Positions 60,913-64,000 of a stretch of 64,000 bases of DNA are shown here, one piece after another. A program made the translations under genes and the position numbers. Within the stretch, counting starts at the first letter, position 1. Every line of letters begins with the position of its first letter. The stretch spans positions 1-64,000 of the forward strand of contig JBMOMT010000044.1 of assembly GCA_049324835.1 (NCBI GenBank), read 5' to 3'. The notes below the pieces were generated by a model. It saw only the letters and a program-made list of their open reading frames with translations. It was not told the origin of the DNA and made no database searches. The DNA comes from JBMOMT01 sp049324835. GTDB taxonomy: Bacteria > Chloroflexota > Anaerolineae > CAYNKW01.

Positions 60913-60940
60913 ATTATACACCAGGATGGAAATTTGGCAA
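60913..60940 (-). promoter_or_regulatory. Promoter of the phosphosignalling operon
   Basis: Minus-strand TTGCCA (60935-60940), 16-bp spacer, perfect TATAAT (60913-60918), 95 bp before the kinase start. Confidence 0.7.
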
Positions 60941-60971
60941 AAGCCCAAACTAGCGCAAACAAGACGTCATA

Positions 60972-61003
60972 CAAAATGAGGCCATCGTCGTATCACGATG
61001 GCC
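60972..61003 (-). terminator. Terminator of ftsH
   Basis: GGCCATCGT / ACGATGGCC stem (60980-61003, 6-base loop) followed by CATTTTG on the minus strand, 21 bp after the ftsH stop. The U-tract is short. Confidence 0.65.
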
Positions 61004-61024
61004 CCCCTTTTTGCAGTTCACCTC

Positions 61025-62893
61025 TCAAGCCAGGAGCATCTCCAGATCCACGCCTTCCAGCGTTTCCACCGCGATCAGTTTGGTCGCCACGGCCACCAGC
61101 TTGTCACGGTGCTCGGTGAGCACCTCCTTGGCCCGTCGATAGGCGTTTTCGATGATGTTTTTCACCTCACGGTCGATCTGCTGGGCCGTTTGCTCGCTAT
61201 AGTCCCGCTGCTCCGAGATCTCGCGGCCCAAAAAGATCAACTCTTCCTTTTGACCAAAGGTCATCGGCCCCAACGACTCGCTCATGCCATAGCGGGTGAC
61301 CATCTTGCGGGCCAATTCGGTGGCCCGTTCCAGGTCATTGCTGGCGCCGGTGGTCACGTCGTTAAAGACCAACTCTTCGGCAGCCCGGCCTCCCAAAAAG
61401 CCCGCCAGTTGATCGTGGAATTTGGATCTCTGCTGCAGGTATCGATCTTCTTCCGGCAAAGACATCGTAAAACCCAGCGCCATACCACGCGAGACGATGG
61501 TCACCTTGTGAACCGGGTCGCAGCCATCGAGCTGCCACTGCACCAGCGCGTGCCCCGCCTCGTGATAGGCGATGACCTCTTTTTCCTCGTCGCTGATGAT
61601 ACGGCTGCGGCGTTCCGGCCCGGCGATGATGCGCTCTACCGCTTCTTCGAATTCGACCATACCGATGGCCTTTTTGTTGGCCCGGGCGGCCAGAATAGCC
61701 GCCTCGTTCACCAGATTCTCAATGTCGGCCCCGACAAAACCGGGCGTCTGTTTGGCCAGCGTGGTCAGGTCCACATCGGCGGCCAGCGGCTTGCCCCGTG
61801 CATGCACCTGCAGGATAGCCTCGCGCCCTTTCAGGTCTGGCCGATCTAACACCACCCGGCGGTCGAAGCGGCCAGGCCGCAACAGAGCCGGGTCCAGGAT
61901 ATCAGGCCGGTTGGTGGCCGCCATGATGATGACGTTGGTATCGGTGTCAAAACCGTCCATCTCGACCAGAATCTGGTTGAGGGTCTGTTCGCGTTCGTCG
62001 TGGCTGCCGCCCAACCCTGCGCCGCGATGCCGCCCCACGGCGTCGATCTCGTCCACAAAAACGATGCACGGCGAGTGGCGCTTGGCCTGGTCGAACAGAT
62101 CGCGCACCCGGCTGGCGCCCACACCCACAAACATCTCGACAAACTCGGAGCCAGAGATACTGAAAAAAGGCACGCCGGCCTCACCCGAAACGGCCTTGGC
62201 CATGAGCGTTTTGCCTGTGCCCGGCGCGCCCACCAGCAGCACCCCCTTGGGGATGCGCGCGCCCAGGGCGATGAACTTTTCCGGCTCTTTGAGAAACTCG
62301 ACCACTTCGGCCAGCTCTTCTTTGGCCTCTTCTACGCCGGCCACATCGTCAAAGGTGACGGTGGGCTTGTCGCCGGTGAACATGCGGGCGCGGCTCTTGC
62401 CAAAAGAGAGCGCCTGGTTGTTGGAACCCTGCGCCTGGCGCAGCATGAAATAGATCACACCGGCGAAAAAGAGCATGGGCAAAATGCCACCCAGAATGGT
62501 GAGCCAACTGCCCAGATCGCTGGGCCGCTCGGCCTTGAGAGTGATGCCCTGAATCTGATCGTTGGTCACACCCAGGCCGGTCAACGTCTCCACCAGGCTC
62601 GTGCCGCGTTCCTTGTAGGCCACCACAGGGATGTGCTCACCGTCGCGACTGCCCACGGCAATGGATTGATTGCCAGCGTTCACCTGAACGCCCGCCCGAT
62701 AGACGATCTCCAGCGTCTGATCGTCGCTGGCGCTGGTGATCTGGGCGATCTTGCCATCTCTGGCCTGTTGGGCCACCGTGCTGATGTTGACCTCCAGCGG
62801 TTTTGTCTGCGAGGTAAAATTGTACAACAGACCCACCGCCGCCACCAGGATGATGAAATAAACCAACCCGTTTCTAAACCTTGCCGAATCCAC
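61025..62893 (-). CDS. ftsH: ATP-dependent membrane zinc protease FtsH
   Basis: The product has 622 residues from GTG 62891-62893 (GGAGG upstream); a TTG at 62909-62911 is the longer option. Two N-terminal membrane segments flank an external domain (about residues 28-127), then the AAA+ module with Walker A GAPGTGKT (222-229), Walker B IVFVDEIDA, second region of homology TNRPDILDPALLRPGRFDR, and the zinc protease site HEAGH (444-448). It degrades misfolded and regulatory membrane proteins. The C-terminal tail is short. A promoter with extended -10 lies at 62970-62999. Confidence 0.96.
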   Translation of the reverse strand: MDSARFRNGLVYFIILVAAVGLLYNFTSQTKPLEVNISTVAQQARDGKIAQITSASDDQTLEIVYRAGVQVNAGNQSIAVGSRDGEHIPVVAYKERGTSLVETLTGLGVTNDQIQGITLKAERPSDLGSWLTILGGILPMLFFAGVIYFMLRQAQGSNNQALSFGKSRARMFTGDKPTVTFDDVAGVEEAKEELAEVVEFLKEPEKFIALGARIPKGVLLVGAPGTGKTLMAKAVSGEAGVPFFSISGSEFVEMFVGVGASRVRDLFDQAKRHSPCIVFVDEIDAVGRHRGAGLGGSHDEREQTLNQILVEMDGFDTDTNVIIMAATNRPDILDPALLRPGRFDRRVVLDRPDLKGREAILQVHARGKPLAADVDLTTLAKQTPGFVGADIENLVNEAAILAARANKKAIGMVEFEEAVERIIAGPERRSRIISDEEKEVIAYHEAGHALVQWQLDGCDPVHKVTIVSRGMALGFTMSLPEEDRYLQQRSKFHDQLAGFLGGRAAEELVFNDVTTGASNDLERATELARKMVTRYGMSESLGPMTFGQKEELIFLGREISEQRDYSEQTAQQIDREVKNIIENAYRRAKEVLTEHRDKLVAVATKLIAVETLEGVDLEMLLA

Positions 62894-62969
62894 CACTATC
62901 CTCCATATCAACTTCCGCCCCGCCGGCAGCGGCCAATCCGGAGCGGGTTACTCTTTTGTTTGACCAAAG

Positions 62970-62999
62970 ATTATACCAGACTTTGCCGATTCGTGCCAA
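62970..62999 (-). promoter_or_regulatory. Promoter of ftsH
   Basis: Minus-strand TTGGCA (62994-62999), 18-bp spacer ending TGG, TATAAT (62970-62975). The TGG makes an extended -10. Confidence 0.72.
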
Positions 63000-63028
63000 C
63001 CCACATCCAGAACGCAGCGCCCTCAACA

Positions 63029-64000
63029 TCACCGCACCAGGGCCGCTTCCAACGCGTCCGACAGTGAACGCACGCCCACCACTTCCAGGCCGTGCGGCGC
63101 GCCGGCAAGCTGCCGCGCCGGTTTGGGCATCACACAACGCCTGAAACCCAGCTTGGCCGCCTCGTTCAGGCGACGATCGAGCTGGCTCACCATGCGCAGT
63201 TCGCCCGAAAGGCCAATCTCGCCCATCACCACGACATCGGCCGATACCGGCACGTTGTGAAAACTGGAAGCGATGGCCGTCGCCACCGCCAGATCGGCAG
63301 CCGGCTCGGCGATACGCAGACCACCGACCACGTTGACAAACACGTCCTGATCCGAAAGCCGCAGGCCGACACGTTTGCTCAACACGGCCACCAGCAACAG
63401 CAGCCGGTTGAGATCCACGCCGTTGGCCGTGCGCCGCGGCAGGCCAAAGCTGGTGGTGCTGGCAAGCGCCTGGATCTCTACCAGCAGCGGGCGTGTGCCC
63501 TCCATCGTCACCGCGATGGACGATCCGGCAGCGTTGGGCCAGCGCTCGGCCAGAAAGGCCTCCGAAGGGTTGGCCACTTCTTGCAGACCCTGCTGGCTCA
63601 TCTCGAACACACCCACTTCGGCGGTGGGCCCAAAACGGTTCTTGACGCTGCGCAGCAGGCGATAGGCGTGAAACCGATCCCCTTCTAGGTAAAGCACCGT
63701 GTCCACGATGTGTTCCAACACCCGTGGGCCGGCGATGGCGCCGGCTTTGGTGACGTGGCCCACCAAAAAGATGGGCACCCCCTGGCCCTTGGCCAGGTGC
63801 ATCAGGCGCGAAGCCGATTCGCGCACCTGACTCACACTACCGGCTGCCGAGGTGAGCTCCTCCAGGTACACGGTCTGGATCGAGTCGATCACGGCCAGGC
63901 GCGGTTTGAGCTGTTCGATGTGCGCCGCGATGGCGTCCAGGTTGGTCTCGGTGAGCAGGTAGAGATGATCGCTCTGGATGTCCAGTCGCCGGGCGCGCAT
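63029..64000 (-). CDS. radA: DNA repair protein RadA/Sms (3' part; N-terminus beyond window)
   Basis: The last 323 residues of RadA: the end of the RecA-like ATPase core with VIDSIQTVYLEEL, ESASRLMHLAKGQGVPIFLVGHVTKAG, the RadA-specific KNRFG motif (VKNRFGPTAEVGVFEM), and the Lon-protease-like C-terminal domain (VNVVGGLRIAEPAADLAVA, GEIGLSGELRMV). RadA is a branch-migration helicase in recombination. The N-terminal zinc finger and Walker A lie past base 64000. It ends 29 bp past the nearest ftsH promoter element. Confidence 0.96.
   Translation of the reverse strand: MRARRLDIQSDHLYLLTETNLDAIAAHIEQLKPRLAVIDSIQTVYLEELTSAAGSVSQVRESASRLMHLAKGQGVPIFLVGHVTKAGAIAGPRVLEHIVDTVLYLEGDRFHAYRLLRSVKNRFGPTAEVGVFEMSQQGLQEVANPSEAFLAERWPNAAGSSIAVTMEGTRPLLVEIQALASTTSFGLPRRTANGVDLNRLLLLVAVLSKRVGLRLSDQDVFVNVVGGLRIAEPAADLAVATAIASSFHNVPVSADVVVMGEIGLSGELRMVSQLDRRLNEAAKLGFRRCVMPKPARQLAGAPHGLEVVGVRSLSDALEAALVR

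Noticed and set aside
61572..63067. Long plus-strand open frames opposite ftsH
   Set aside because: Low-complexity Arg/Ala/His composition, no start signals, and ftsH on the other strand has every family motif.

Overview
The window is GC-rich bacterial chromosome, gene-dense, with long same-strand runs and overlapping start/stop codons. Several traits suggest Chloroflexota (an Anaerolineae-like lineage): many surface proteins with long Thr/Pro-rich linkers (TPTPTP type) next to a membrane segment, LysM proteins, DrrAB-like and MacB-like exporters, membrane-fused spermidine-synthase-like proteins, and Hanks-type kinases with beta-propellers. This is inferred from protein style only; there is no rRNA gene in the window. 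I saw no tRNA gene, CRISPR array, prophage or transposase gene.

Layout. 0-6 kb: the end of a surface protein, a stand-alone archaeal-type ThrRS editing domain behind a small lipoprotein, an M19 dipeptidase, a histidine phosphatase, a LysM/lamin-tail protein and a RACo-like 2Fe-2S/ASKHA protein. 6-11.4 kb: a degenerate PP2C-like membrane protein, DoxX, a DUF1461-type membrane protein, a spermidine-synthase-like membrane protein and a GIY-YIG protein. 11.5-14.1 kb: acyl-CoA dehydrogenase, a quinone-oxidoreductase-like MDR protein and a membrane protein. 14.3-20 kb: a lone 28-residue membrane peptide, then a two-component system downstream of a three-gene ABC-2 exporter. 20.4-24.1 kb: glycine cleavage operon gcvH-gcvPA-gcvPB under a tandem glycine riboswitch with a consensus promoter. 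24.1-29.2 kb: SNase-like nuclease and a MacB-type exporter with a tandem-duplicated permease. 29.5-32.2 kb: metG (behind what looks like a transcription attenuator) and rdgB. 32.3-36.8 kb: C45-type acyltransferase/peptidase, an unusual DNA-methylase-like protein and a pseudokinase. 37.1-43.5 kb: a third exporter (lipoprotein adaptor, 957-residue permease, two ATPases, one carrying an AbrB-like tail). 43.6-54.1 kb: cell-envelope genes (WecA/TagO-like transferase, LysM protein, propeller protein, beta-lactamase-like protein), dCMP deaminase, threonine-dehydratase-like enzyme, alpha/beta hydrolase, RNase H-like protein and zinc-ribbon protein. 54.5-60.8 kb: a compact Ser/Thr phosphosignalling operon (kinase-propeller, PP2C, J-domain/VWA, zinc-ribbon/FHA, FHA, small protein, response regulator). 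61-64 kb: ftsH and the 3' part of radA.

Features that ordinary gene calling would miss: (i) a metG leader in which two copies of AAGCCCG compete for the 5' arm of a terminator; (ii) a family of 114-143 bp miniature inverted-repeat elements with 8-bp target duplications, each between a promoter and its gene, with a related second element on the far side of that promoter at both loci; (iii) the phosphosignalling operon, which resembles a kinase/PP2C/VWA triad with FHA readers and a response regulator added; (iv) the methylase-like protein beside a kinase fold that has lost its catalytic residues.
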